64,000 bases of DNA from Paenibacillus sp. J5C2022. Lineage in GTDB: Bacteria; Bacillota; Bacilli; Paenibacillales; Paenibacillaceae. The stretch spans positions 51,878 to 115,877 of the forward strand of contig NZ_JAOQJC010000023.1 in assembly GCF_025567625.1 (NCBI RefSeq), in the 5' to 3' direction. Positions 53,243 through 61,790 of this stretch are shown in pieces; the first letter of the stretch is position 1; each line of letters starts with the position of its first letter. The notes under the pieces are model-generated. The model did no database searches. It worked only from the letters and a program-made list of their open reading frames with translations, and had not been told where the DNA came from. A program made the position numbers and the translations under genes.

Positions 53243-53887
53243 ATGTATCGCATAGCCAATTCAATCGAACTGCCGGCGCTGCTCGCACTGCTTGCCGTCA
53301 GCTTGTACACTGCATACTTGTCATCAAGACTGATACTAAGCGGTTCGGAGCGGACGCTTCATAGCCATGTCCGCCGATTGAAATGCTGGAGCATACTGTT
53401 CGCTCTCATGTCGGCCGGTTATGTCGTATGCAATCTTGCGCTGACCGCTCGCGTGCCTTCACCCGCGCATATGACAGCCCTTCTGCTGCGTACGGCTTCC
53501 GTGCTGTCAGGCCTGTCTTGGATATGGCTGATGGCCCTGCCCAGGGTGCGGCTGCTGGCTATGCGGACGCAAGGCGGCAGAGCGGTCGCCCCGGACTTGC
53601 CGCGCATGCGTCATGCATCGTCGCCCGCGCTTGTGACGCCATACAAGTTCGCTATGCTGGCCATCGGAACGGCCCTTGTTCTGCTGCTGCCGTTCGACGG
53701 ACCTTACTCATGGTTCTCGATGAGCTTGTATGTGACCCTCTTATGGTTCCTTGGCGGCATCTTATGGCTTATGCAGTCGAACCGCTGCGCCCTTGCGGCT
53801 TCTTCCGCAGCAGCAGCGGCGGAAGGAAGCTCGCCGTTCCCGAACGACCCATTATTTCAATTCGTATCGATAGGAGAAGATGACTAA
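53243..53887 (+). CDS. Four-helix membrane protein, unknown
   Basis: A 214-aa protein with hydrophobic segments near 9-26, 46-67, 75-97 and 128-175 and a polar C-terminal tail rich in Ala/Ser. I recognise no family. GGAGGACAGAGG precedes the ATG. Its stop codon shares one base with the start of the next gene, so the two are translationally coupled. Confidence 0.75.
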   Translation: MYRIANSIELPALLALLAVSLYTAYLSSRLILSGSERTLHSHVRRLKCWSILFALMSAGYVVCNLALTARVPSPAHMTALLLRTASVLSGLSWIWLMALPRVRLLAMRTQGGRAVAPDLPRMRHASSPALVTPYKFAMLAIGTALVLLLPFDGPYSWFSMSLYVTLLWFLGGILWLMQSNRCALAASSAAAAAEGSSPFPNDPLFQFVSIGEDD

Positions 53888-54390
53888 TGAACGTACGGAC
53901 ACTCGCAGGAGTATTCATTTTGCTTCTGGGCATCGCCTTATTGCTCAATCAAGGCAGAGACTTCGGTCCCGGCCACATATTCGCCTACTTCTGGCCTTCC
54001 TTGTTCGTTCTTCCCGTCGGGCTGTTCATGCATTGGCTCTACTTCAGCTATACGGGCAGACGCGGAGTCGGACTGCTCATTCCGGGCGGCATTCTATTGA
54101 CCGTCGGCTTTATTTGCCAAGTCGCCATGCTGTTCAACAACTGGGAATATATGTGGCCGGGATTCATTCTGGCGCCCGCAGTAGGCTTGCTGGAGTTTTA
54201 TTGGTTTGGCGGCCGCCAGAGAGCGCTGCTCATTCCCATCAGCATTTTGACAGCGATATCGCTCTTGTTCTTCGCCGTATTTACACTGGGCTCCTTGTAC
54301 AACCGCTTCCTGAACGACATCCCCTTCCTGCCCATCCTGCTTATCCTCGGAGGAGCAGCCATTCTTCTCCTGAAGAAAAAACAAGATTAA
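53887..54390 (+). CDS. Membrane protein with repeated hydrophobic hairpins, unknown
   Basis: A 167-aa protein that is almost entirely membrane segments (AGVFILLLGIALLL, FWPSLFVLPVGLFM, GVGLLIPGGILLTVGF, and a C-terminal ILLILGGAAILLL). The pattern resembles LiaF/DUF5668-type membrane domains found in envelope-stress loci, but it lacks the C-terminal domain of LiaF. It is coupled to the upstream gene. Confidence 0.75.
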   Translation: MNVRTLAGVFILLLGIALLLNQGRDFGPGHIFAYFWPSLFVLPVGLFMHWLYFSYTGRRGVGLLIPGGILLTVGFICQVAMLFNNWEYMWPGFILAPAVGLLEFYWFGGRQRALLIPISILTAISLLFFAVFTLGSLYNRFLNDIPFLPILLILGGAAILLLKKKQD

Positions 54391-54426
54391 CCAGCCCCGA
54401 TTGGACAAAATCAGACAGGATTTCCT

Positions 54427-54473
54427 CCCCCCGATGTCTAATTAAAGTAAGATACATCATAGACAGCGGGGGG
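54427..54473. promoter_or_regulatory. Dyad covering the kinase ribosome site
   Basis: CCCCCCG-A-TGTCTA (54427-54440) faces TAGACA-G-CGGGGGG (54460-54473) with one mismatch. The right arm is the Shine-Dalgarno tract of the kinase, so a transcript starting upstream would hide it. ACAGGATTT just before the left arm also matches a sigma-H -35 element, with GTCTAAT 12 bases further as an imperfect -10. If that promoter is used, the hairpin would be cut short. Confidence 0.4.
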
Positions 54474-54481
54474 AAAAAAGT

Positions 54482-56776
54482 GTGTCTATCAAATCGAAAC
54501 TCTCGTTATCCATATCCGGTATCGTTGCCTTTATCTTATTCTTGAACATTGGGATTCACTATATGTCGTCCAAATCCGCCCGGGAGGAATTGCTGGAGCA
54601 GCAGCTTCATACGATTGCCGAGCAGCTCGTCGTCACGATTGAATCGACGGAGCAGATGAAAATGTCGATGGAATACGAATTGGGCAGGAAGCTACGCATA
54701 GCGGCTCTGCTTGCGAAAGCCAAGCTGGACCCCGATATCGCCGCCATTACCAATGAGCAGCTTGTCTCGCTCGCCCAGGAAATCGAAATAGACGATATTA
54801 CGCTGTGGCAGCAAATAGACGGAGAAAACGTAGTTGTCCGATCCTCCAATCCCGATGAGCTTCATATCAGCTCGAAAACATGGGATTATTGGAATATGGC
54901 CCTGCATGACATATTCGCTATGAAAAAAGTCAACGCAGGTAAGGGACAAACCGCCCCTTATTACTGGTCCGGTCCCATCAATTACGCCTTCTCCGATCCC
55001 TCCGACATTAACAAGTGGGGATATTATTACGACGGCACGACCAATTACATGATCAATACGATGGTCAATGTTGCAGCAAACTCGCAATTCGACTTTCTGA
55101 ACGGCACGAACAACGTCATTCATAAGATGCTGTCTCAGGAAAGCGGATTGCTGGAAATTACAGCATTCGATCCCGAATTCTTCGGCGAAGAGCCCATTAT
55201 CAAAATGAAGCAAGGCATTCCCGTCCATAACCTGGACGTAAAGGCGATCCCGTTCGGCACCTATCATTACCCGAATCACAAGAAAGACTTCGATCGCATG
55301 ACGGAAGCGCTCAACAGCAGGCAGTCTCTCAGCTTCGATGATAAGATCAATGGGCTGGATCTGGTCAGAAGCTATATTCCGATTGAAGTCGCCGGCAGGC
55401 CCTATGTCATTGGCGTCTCCTTCGACAATCGCATCATTCAGGAGCCTGTCCAGAAACAACTGCTCATGCATGCGCTAATCTCGCTGGTGCTCATCCTGTT
55501 GACTATGTTATTCAGCTATAGCGTGGCCGGACATATGATCAGACCGCTGCAGCAAATTCTGCACAAGGTGAACGATATTGCTTCCGGCAGCTTCACCTAC
55601 AAGCTGTCGATCGACCGGAGGGACGAGCTGGGTACGCTGTCTACGCGCATTAATACGATGGGCATGAACCTGCAGCAATATATGACACAGCTGAAGGATA
55701 CGGCAAGCGAGCTGCGCAGCACGAAGCAATACCTGGAATCCTTCTTCAATCATACGTCGGACGCCATTCATGTCATCGATCTGGACCGCAATGTGGTTCA
55801 GGTGAACGATGCCTTCGAGACGATATACGGCTGGAGCGAGAGCGAGATTCTCGGACACCCGCTTCCCAACATTCCCGAGGACCAGCGTCTTGCTTATGAG
55901 CAGTTGCTTATCAAAATATTGAATGGCGGCTCCGTCACAGACTATGAGACGACACGCTATACGAAGGACGGGCAATCGATCGACGTCAGCATTACGGTAT
56001 CTCCGGTGCGGGATGAGCACGAACAGATTGTCGCCGTCGCATCCATCTCCCGCAACATTACATCCCGCAAGCAAGCCGAAGAGATGATTCGAAGGTCGGA
56101 GAAGCTGTCCGTCGTCGGTCAGCTCGCGGCAGGCGTCGCCCACGAGATTCGCAACCCGTTAACGACGCTCCGCGGATTCGTTCAGCTGCATCAGAAGAAT
56201 GGAGCATTGACGCCGCTTCATCTGAATCTCATGATGGCGGAGCTGGATCAGATCAATATGATCGTCAGCGAGTTCCTCGTGCTGGCCAAGCCTCAGGCGA
56301 ACCGCTTCGAGCGCGTCATTGTGGAGGAGCTGATCTGCGACATTATAATGCTGCTGGACTCTTCCGCCAAGCTTGGCAATGTCGATCTGGTCTACCGCAA
56401 TGTCGAGGACCGGGATGTGCCGCCGATATACGGAGTCAGCAACCAACTGAAGCAAGTGTTCGTGAACGTGCTGAAGAACGGCATTGAAGCGATGGCGGAG
56501 AACGGCGGGGAGCTAGTCATCGAACTGTCCTGCAGAGGGAGCGACACCGTCGTCATCCGCTTCATCGACCAAGGCTGCGGCATCTCGGACGAAGACAAGG
56601 TCCGGATCGGCGAGCCGTTCTTCACGAAGAAGGAGAGCGGCAGCGGGCTGGGCTTGATGGTCTGCCAGCAGATTATTACGAACCATAAGGGAAGCCTAAC
56701 ATTCGACAGCGAGCTTGGACAAGGCACTACTGTAGAGATCGCCTTGCCCGTTATGCAGCAGGAGCAGTCGGCATAG
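54482..56776 (+). CDS. Sporulation-type sensor histidine kinase with extracellular and PAS domains
   Basis: A 764-aa orphan kinase. It has a TM helix near 7-28, a large extracellular sensor (about 30-335) with dCache-like features, a second helix (337-357), HAMP (358-410), a PAS domain (about 425-540; NHTSDAIHVIDLDRNVVQVN), HisKA with VAHEIRNPLTTL and phosphoacceptor His554, and an ATPase domain with NVLKNGIEAM, DQGCGI and GSGLGLMV. The VAHEIRNPLT motif and absence of a paired regulator are typical of kinases feeding the Spo0F/Spo0A relay. GTG start after the GGGGGG tract. Convincing PAS plus orphan layout; the relay role is inference. Confidence 0.9.
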   Translation: MSIKSKLSLSISGIVAFILFLNIGIHYMSSKSAREELLEQQLHTIAEQLVVTIESTEQMKMSMEYELGRKLRIAALLAKAKLDPDIAAITNEQLVSLAQEIEIDDITLWQQIDGENVVVRSSNPDELHISSKTWDYWNMALHDIFAMKKVNAGKGQTAPYYWSGPINYAFSDPSDINKWGYYYDGTTNYMINTMVNVAANSQFDFLNGTNNVIHKMLSQESGLLEITAFDPEFFGEEPIIKMKQGIPVHNLDVKAIPFGTYHYPNHKKDFDRMTEALNSRQSLSFDDKINGLDLVRSYIPIEVAGRPYVIGVSFDNRIIQEPVQKQLLMHALISLVLILLTMLFSYSVAGHMIRPLQQILHKVNDIASGSFTYKLSIDRRDELGTLSTRINTMGMNLQQYMTQLKDTASELRSTKQYLESFFNHTSDAIHVIDLDRNVVQVNDAFETIYGWSESEILGHPLPNIPEDQRLAYEQLLIKILNGGSVTDYETTRYTKDGQSIDVSITVSPVRDEHEQIVAVASISRNITSRKQAEEMIRRSEKLSVVGQLAAGVAHEIRNPLTTLRGFVQLHQKNGALTPLHLNLMMAELDQINMIVSEFLVLAKPQANRFERVIVEELICDIIMLLDSSAKLGNVDLVYRNVEDRDVPPIYGVSNQLKQVFVNVLKNGIEAMAENGGELVIELSCRGSDTVVIRFIDQGCGISDEDKVRIGEPFFTKKESGSGLGLMVCQQIITNHKGSLTFDSELGQGTTVEIALPVMQQEQSA

Positions 56777-56827
56777 CGTCGCGCTCCTGCACTTATTCAA
56801 TTCCCTGAGAAGGAGCTTCAGAACCTC

Positions 56828-57532
56828 ATGACACAACAGAAGAATCAATGTACTCAAGCTGAAAATGGCCGCGTCCCCCGCATCCTTGTCGTAACGGCTG
56901 TCGACGCGGAACGGGATGCCGTGCTGCGCGGATTGGATGGGGACACGAACTTCACCGTCATTGCGGGAGGGGTCGGACCGGCGACAGCTGCGGTCTCAGC
57001 CGCGTTGGAGTTGGCGGCCTCCCCTTCCTACGAGCTGGTCATCAGCGCAGGCATCGGCGGGGGATTCAGCGGAGCGGCGGAGCTTGGCACGCTCGTACTG
57101 GCCGATGCCGTTATCGCCGCTGACCTTGGGGCCGAGACGGCGGAGGGGTTCATCCCCCTCGATGAGCTGGGCTTCGGAACCGCCTCCCTTCCCGTCAGCG
57201 AAGCTTGGCGTGAGCGGCTGCACGGTATCATCCGGCAATCCGGACTGCCCCTCCATATCGGCCCGGTGCTCACTGTCTCCACCGTAACGGGCACTGCCGA
57301 GACAGCCGAACTGCGTGCCGAACTCGTTCCGGGAGCTGCCGCCGAAGCAATGGAAGGGTACGGCGTTGCCCAGGCTGCAGCCAAGCTGGAAGTTCCGTTC
57401 GCCGAGCTCCGCTCCATCTCCAATGCCGTCGGACCGCGCGACCGCGCCGCCTGGCGGATCGGCGATGCGATGCAGGCGTTGGAGAACGCGTTCTCGGCAA
57501 TCCGATTCATTGCGAAGGAGATGGACCAATGA
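56828..57532 (+). CDS. mqnB: Futalosine hydrolase
   Basis: A 234-aa nucleoside-phosphorylase-like enzyme that splits futalosine to hypoxanthine and dehypoxanthinyl futalosine in the alternative menaquinone pathway. Landmarks are VVTAVDAERDAVLRGL, VIAGGVGPATAAV, SAGIGGGF and AAAEAMEGYGVAQAA. The ATG at 57529 of mqnD overlaps its stop (ATGA), so the pair is coupled. mqnA, mqnC and mqnE are not in the window. Confidence 0.92.
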   Translation: MTQQKNQCTQAENGRVPRILVVTAVDAERDAVLRGLDGDTNFTVIAGGVGPATAAVSAALELAASPSYELVISAGIGGGFSGAAELGTLVLADAVIAADLGAETAEGFIPLDELGFGTASLPVSEAWRERLHGIIRQSGLPLHIGPVLTVSTVTGTAETAELRAELVPGAAAEAMEGYGVAQAAAKLEVPFAELRSISNAVGPRDRAAWRIGDAMQALENAFSAIRFIAKEMDQ

Positions 57533-58377
57533 CCGTTCATATCGCTTATTCCCCTTGTCCTAACGATACCTTCATCTTCCATGCCTGGGCGCAAGGATTG
57601 CTGCCCGGCGCTCCGGAACTTTCCGTCACATATGCCGACATAGATGTAACCAACCGGCTGGCGGCCGATCGGGAAGGACCCGAGGTGATGAAGATTTCCT
57701 ATGCCGCCTTGCCTTGGGTGCTGCAGCATTACAGGCTGCTTCCTTGCGGCGGTGCGTTGGGCCGCGGCTGCGGTCCGCTTGTCTTGACCGGAGAGAGCCA
57801 TCCTGCAGTTGCTGGAGGAGCCGCTCTATCCGGTCGGACTGTCGCTGTGCCCAGCGAGCGGTCTACCGCCTATCTGCTGTTCCGCTTATGGGCCGCGAAG
57901 CATGTACCTGGAGGAGTAGGGAATATTATCGTCATGCCGTTCCATGAGATCATGCCGGCGCTTCGAGACGGCAAGATCGATGCCGGCCTGGTTATCCATG
58001 AAGCCAGATTCACTTACGCTTCCTACGGCTTGCATATGGTGACGGACCTGGGCGAATGGTGGGAGTCGGATACCGGACTCCCCATTCCGCTCGGCGCCAT
58101 TATCGCTCGCAGAACGGTGGAGGCAACCGGCGTCAGCAGCTGGATTCAGGCTTCGCTGGTCTATGCCTGGGCCAATCCCGACGCATCCCGAACCTACGTG
58201 ATGGAGCATGCGCAGGAGATGTCGCCTGACGTCGCCAAGTCGCATATCGCGCTCTACGTCAATACCTTTAGCCATAATCTTGGAGAGGAAGGCTATGCCG
58301 CCGTGGAATCGCTGCTGTTGCGTGCGGCCGATGAAGGGCTGGTCCCTTCCTTCGATCCGACTCTACTTCGGTCTTAA
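57529..58377 (+). CDS. mqnD: 1,4-dihydroxy-6-naphthoate synthase
   Basis: A 282-aa periplasmic-binding-fold enzyme that converts cyclic dehypoxanthinyl futalosine to 1,4-dihydroxy-6-naphthoate. The N-terminus AYSPCPNDTFIFHAW is diagnostic, with TYADIDVTNRLA, VPSERSTAYLLF and GLVIHEARFTY following. Second gene of the mqnB-mqnD pair. It supports use of the futalosine route. Confidence 0.95.
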   Translation: MTVHIAYSPCPNDTFIFHAWAQGLLPGAPELSVTYADIDVTNRLAADREGPEVMKISYAALPWVLQHYRLLPCGGALGRGCGPLVLTGESHPAVAGGAALSGRTVAVPSERSTAYLLFRLWAAKHVPGGVGNIIVMPFHEIMPALRDGKIDAGLVIHEARFTYASYGLHMVTDLGEWWESDTGLPIPLGAIIARRTVEATGVSSWIQASLVYAWANPDASRTYVMEHAQEMSPDVAKSHIALYVNTFSHNLGEEGYAAVESLLLRAADEGLVPSFDPTLLRS

Positions 58378-58508
58378 CGATTACTCCATCATTCACCGCA
58401 TTGACGTATGGGGTCATTGTGTGAATAATTATTTAGAAGACCTTTTATCGAGTACGTATAATGATGAGCGCCAAGGAGAGAGCGATAGCGCAGCCAGAGG
58501 AGGAATGA

Positions 58509-59078
58509 ATGATGTCTACCGTATCAGAGTTGATAGAATTCAATAAGAAGTTTGTCGAGGAGAAGCAATACGAAGCCTACTTAACCGATAAATTCCCCGA
58601 GAAGAAGCTTGCCATTCTCACTTGCATGGATACACGTCTGATGGAGCTCCTGCCCAAGGCGCTCAATCTGCGCAACGGCGACGCCAAGTTCATTAAAAAC
58701 GCGGGAGCCATACTGACCCAGCCGTTCGGAAGCGCCATGCGCAGCATACTGGTCGCCGTCTATGAGCTGGGAGCCCGCGAAGTGCTCGTCATCGGCCATC
58801 ACGGCTGCGGCATGACCAACCTGAACACGCAGAGCATCGTGGACAAGTTCGGCGACCACGGCATCGATCCTATCGTCGTGAAGACGCTGGAGAAGTCCGG
58901 CATTCGCATGGACAAGTTCCTGCGCGGCTTCAGAAGCCCGGAGGAAGGCGTCATGCACAGCGTCAAGCTGATTCGCAACCACCCGCTGTTCCCGCAGTCT
59001 ATTCCGGTTCACGGCTTCGTCATGCATCCCGATACGGGCGAGCTTGAGGTGCTGGTAGAGGACTACCGGGAAGAATAA
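58509..59078 (+). CDS. Beta-carbonic anhydrase
   Basis: A 189-aa zinc enzyme interconverting carbon dioxide and bicarbonate. Zinc and dyad residues are Cys39-x-Asp41-x-Arg43 (LTCMDTRL) and His97/Cys100 (IGHHGCGM), the arrangement of the YvdA-like beta class. AGGAGG lies upstream with two tandem ATG codons; I use the first. It is a single gene, convergent with the ger operon. Confidence 0.92.
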   Translation: MMSTVSELIEFNKKFVEEKQYEAYLTDKFPEKKLAILTCMDTRLMELLPKALNLRNGDAKFIKNAGAILTQPFGSAMRSILVAVYELGAREVLVIGHHGCGMTNLNTQSIVDKFGDHGIDPIVVKTLEKSGIRMDKFLRGFRSPEEGVMHSVKLIRNHPLFPQSIPVHGFVMHPDTGELEVLVEDYREE

Positions 59079-59092
59079 TCGCAGATCCCTTT

Positions 59093-59118
59093 CTATAGCG
59101 GAGCCGCAGGCTCCGCTA
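59093..59118. terminator. Hairpin between carbonic anhydrase and gerB-type gene
   Basis: ATAGCGGAGCC and GGCTCCGCTAT pair perfectly around GCA. The stop codon of the gerB-type gene (minus) lies inside it. T tracts are weak on both sides, so it may be a poor terminator. Confidence 0.45.
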
Positions 59119-60297
59119 TTGCTCGTTGCCGCCGGAAGCGGCATCGCCCTGCTCCAACTGCTGCTGCGGCCCGCTGCCAGCGCCGCCGCTTCCTCCCTTC
59201 CCGAACTTCTGCCGCACCGCATGCACGGCCAACAGCAACAGGGGCAACAACAGACCGTATGTGGAGGCGTAGACAAGCCAAGTCTCACGGTTGTACATGG
59301 CGGAATGCAATATATTGGGATGCACGATTAACGATAATGTAATCATGGTTATGCCCATCGGCACGACCAGGAAGCGGTAATCCTTCACATTCAGCACTTG
59401 AGCCAGCCCCTTGACGGCAGCGTGGAAGTAGCAGGACAGCCGGAAGTAGATGGAGATGAACCACATCATGGCCATTATAATTTCAATGCGCTGCAGGAAA
59501 TTGCCCACATTAATCTTCTTGGCCAGCGAATAGCTGGGATAGATCTGCCTGGCTGTTGCATCCACACCGAGCACAAGCAGGCTCAGCAGAATGACGACCA
59601 GCAAGATGATGCCGCCGATAAGCGTCCCTCTGAAGAATGCTTTCCGCGCCGCTCCCGGACGGCTGATGGATTCCGGGAAGATCATCAGCATCACGACTAT
59701 AGACAAGGAGAATATGCTCGTAAAGTATATCGCGGTACCTACGATAGTGCCGACGCTTGACTCCATCATGGGCAGCAGATTGTCGGTGTGGATCTTCGGG
59801 GATACGAAGACGACCAGCACGAGAAAGAGACCGATAAACACAGGGAACAGCAACTCCGCGAACCGGGCAAGTACTTCAATGCCCAGACGGGAACCGATGA
59901 CGATAATGCTGGCGAACAGGATGTTTACGGCCTGAATTGGCGTCTCCGGCATAATTTGCGTTGTTATAAAGTTACCGAAGAGGTAGAGCAGTTCCGCAGA
60001 AGTCACGAATGCGAAAAAAACAAACGTAACCGCAATGGCTTTCCCCAGCCACTTGCCAAGCAGCGTCTCCATCAATTCCACCAAATTTTTCGCCGTGTAG
60101 AGGCTGCCTACCTTATTGTATAGCAATACCAGCAGCAACCCGAATCCCACACCGAGCGTTGCCGCGAGCCATGCGTCCTGCTTTGCTTCAGCAGTCAGAA
60201 CAGCCGGGCTAATGAGAATCGTGGTGCCGATCGAGTATAAGACGGCAAGTATGCCGAACTGCCTTGGACTTACTTTTTGCTCCCTGTTCATGTGCAT
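59116..60297 (-). CDS. Spore germination receptor B subunit (GerAB/GerKB family)
   Basis: A 393-aa inner spore-membrane protein with about ten helices, a member of the amino-acid permease superfamily that senses germinant. The N-terminus KVSPRQFGILAVLYSIGTTIL is typical. The C-terminus carries an unusual Gly/Gln-rich tail (GGSGGAGSGPQQQLEQGD). Last gene of the A-C-D-B operon. Confidence 0.92.
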   Translation of the reverse strand: MHMNREQKVSPRQFGILAVLYSIGTTILISPAVLTAEAKQDAWLAATLGVGFGLLLVLLYNKVGSLYTAKNLVELMETLLGKWLGKAIAVTFVFFAFVTSAELLYLFGNFITTQIMPETPIQAVNILFASIIVIGSRLGIEVLARFAELLFPVFIGLFLVLVVFVSPKIHTDNLLPMMESSVGTIVGTAIYFTSIFSLSIVVMLMIFPESISRPGAARKAFFRGTLIGGIILLVVILLSLLVLGVDATARQIYPSYSLAKKINVGNFLQRIEIIMAMMWFISIYFRLSCYFHAAVKGLAQVLNVKDYRFLVVPMGITMITLSLIVHPNILHSAMYNRETWLVYASTYGLLLPLLLLAVHAVRQKFGKGGSGGAGSGPQQQLEQGDAASGGNEQ

Positions 60298-60322
60298 CGC
60301 TCCCGTTCTGCGCCGCTATGCG

Positions 60323-60556
60323 TTATGGAAGAACCTTGTCCACCAGCTTGCTGGCCGGCCCGTAAATATACGCGACCCAATCCAGCGGATTGGGCAAGGG
60401 CAGATCCATACTCTTCATAATCGCCAGCACCATTCCGAATATCATCAAGCCCGTATAAATGGTTAATTCCTTACTCATGCGCTTCTTCCACAAGAAGGGC
60501 ACCTCAATGACTGCCAATAGCGCAATAGCCGATACAATCCCGAAGATGGCCATCAT
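60323..60556 (-). CDS. Small two-helix germination protein (GerD-subunit type, GerKD-like)
   Basis: A 77-aa protein with hydrophobic segments near 2-20 and 32-50. Small two-helix D subunits are a known addition to GerA-type receptors and modulate their activity. Position between the C and B genes, two bases from the C stop, supports that assignment; the sequence itself is not strongly diagnostic. Confidence 0.7.
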   Translation of the reverse strand: MMAIFGIVSAIALLAVIEVPFLWKKRMSKELTIYTGLMIFGMVLAIMKSMDLPLPNPLDWVAYIYGPASKLVDKVLP

Positions 60557-60557
60557 C

Positions 60558-61754
60558 CTACTCCTTCATTTTATTAATAAAGGTATCGCCAATCGTTCCG
60601 AGCCGCCTGATTCTGACCTCAACCTTCATATTTACAGGCAGATCTTGAAATATCTCCGTCCAGTTCTGTTTATGCGTGCTCCAATACTTTGGAGCGGCGC
60701 GATGAATAGCCTCGCCAAAGCCAAAAATGTCACTCTTCAGCTTTCTTGCCTTCTTCAATGCATAACCCGCATGATTTTTGACCGCTTCCTCCACTTTCAT
60801 CTCCAGATAGGCAATCGTCTCCATATGCATCAGATCGATTCTGCATTCCACATCGCCTACGTTCGCCTCACTCCGGATAGCGACATCCACTTCCGGCTCC
60901 CCGTTTCTCAGCTTGCCTTTCACTTTGGTCTTGGCGCGAATGATTTCGACGGCCAGCTTCCCCCCTTCCGGGCAGGCGACCTCAAGGATCGTGCTGTCCA
61001 ACTTGTCGGTCAGATCGCTGTAGCCCTTGCTTTCCTCGGTATTCAACCAGCCAACGAGCTTGTCTTCCTTGAATACGGCTATCCCCTTATAGCTCAGATT
61101 GACGGCAGGATTCGGCGTCTGCACATTGTCCATCTTGGTTCCTTCCTCCTGATTGCCCAGAATGCTTACTCCCGTCAGCACAGGCTCCTTCCCTTCGCTC
61201 ACGATATCCGAGATCAGCTCATCCAGTTGAATAGATACCGTCGGCGCCCAGGCTTTCTCCGATACTTCCAGGGATGCCATCAGCTTGTTCGCCGGTATCT
61301 TCTCCATCGGAGTCAGCACTTCAAGCACCTTCTGCGCCTTCGTCCCTCTGGCGACCAGCAGATAGAAGTCGGTTCGGGTCTCTGGATCGCGCGACCACAG
61401 ATCAATCGTCTCCGCAATGCCTTCTTTGGCCAGCTCTTCACCGATGACGATAATGCGAAGATGGGAGAAGTAGAGCTTGCGTGATGTGACGGTCGTCATC
61501 TTCCGTACTGCTTCGAACATGGTTGCCCCCGTGGCCGAATATGTTGTCACTGGCGAACGGCCGCTGGCCCCTTTCCTCGCCGCCACTTCCCCGGGGTCCA
61601 CCACCTGTACGGTGAGAAGATACTTGTCCTTCCTCTTGTCGATTCCCAGACCGGCTACGATGGACAAATCGTTCAGCTCCCTGCGGTTCCAGCAACCCGT
61701 TAACAATAAGGCGACAGCCAGCAAGAGTGCGATAAGCGACGAAATTCTGCTCAT
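60558..61754 (-). CDS. Spore germination receptor C subunit (GerAC family lipoprotein)
   Basis: A 398-aa lipoprotein with lipobox LLLTGC followed by WNRRELNDLSIVAGLGID, the family hallmark, and a three-domain Ger(x)C fold. I use the ATG at 61754; the longer frame to 61778 begins at TTG and includes its own ribosome site GGAGAAAGGAG. Anchored on the outer face of the inner spore membrane with the A and B subunits. Confidence 0.93.
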   Translation of the reverse strand: MSRISSLIALLLAVALLLTGCWNRRELNDLSIVAGLGIDKRKDKYLLTVQVVDPGEVAARKGASGRSPVTTYSATGATMFEAVRKMTTVTSRKLYFSHLRIIVIGEELAKEGIAETIDLWSRDPETRTDFYLLVARGTKAQKVLEVLTPMEKIPANKLMASLEVSEKAWAPTVSIQLDELISDIVSEGKEPVLTGVSILGNQEEGTKMDNVQTPNPAVNLSYKGIAVFKEDKLVGWLNTEESKGYSDLTDKLDSTILEVACPEGGKLAVEIIRAKTKVKGKLRNGEPEVDVAIRSEANVGDVECRIDLMHMETIAYLEMKVEEAVKNHAGYALKKARKLKSDIFGFGEAIHRAAPKYWSTHKQNWTEIFQDLPVNMKVEVRIRRLGTIGDTFINKMKE

Positions 61755-61790
61755 GAGAGGCTGTGCTCCTTTCTCCAAAAATCCGCGACA

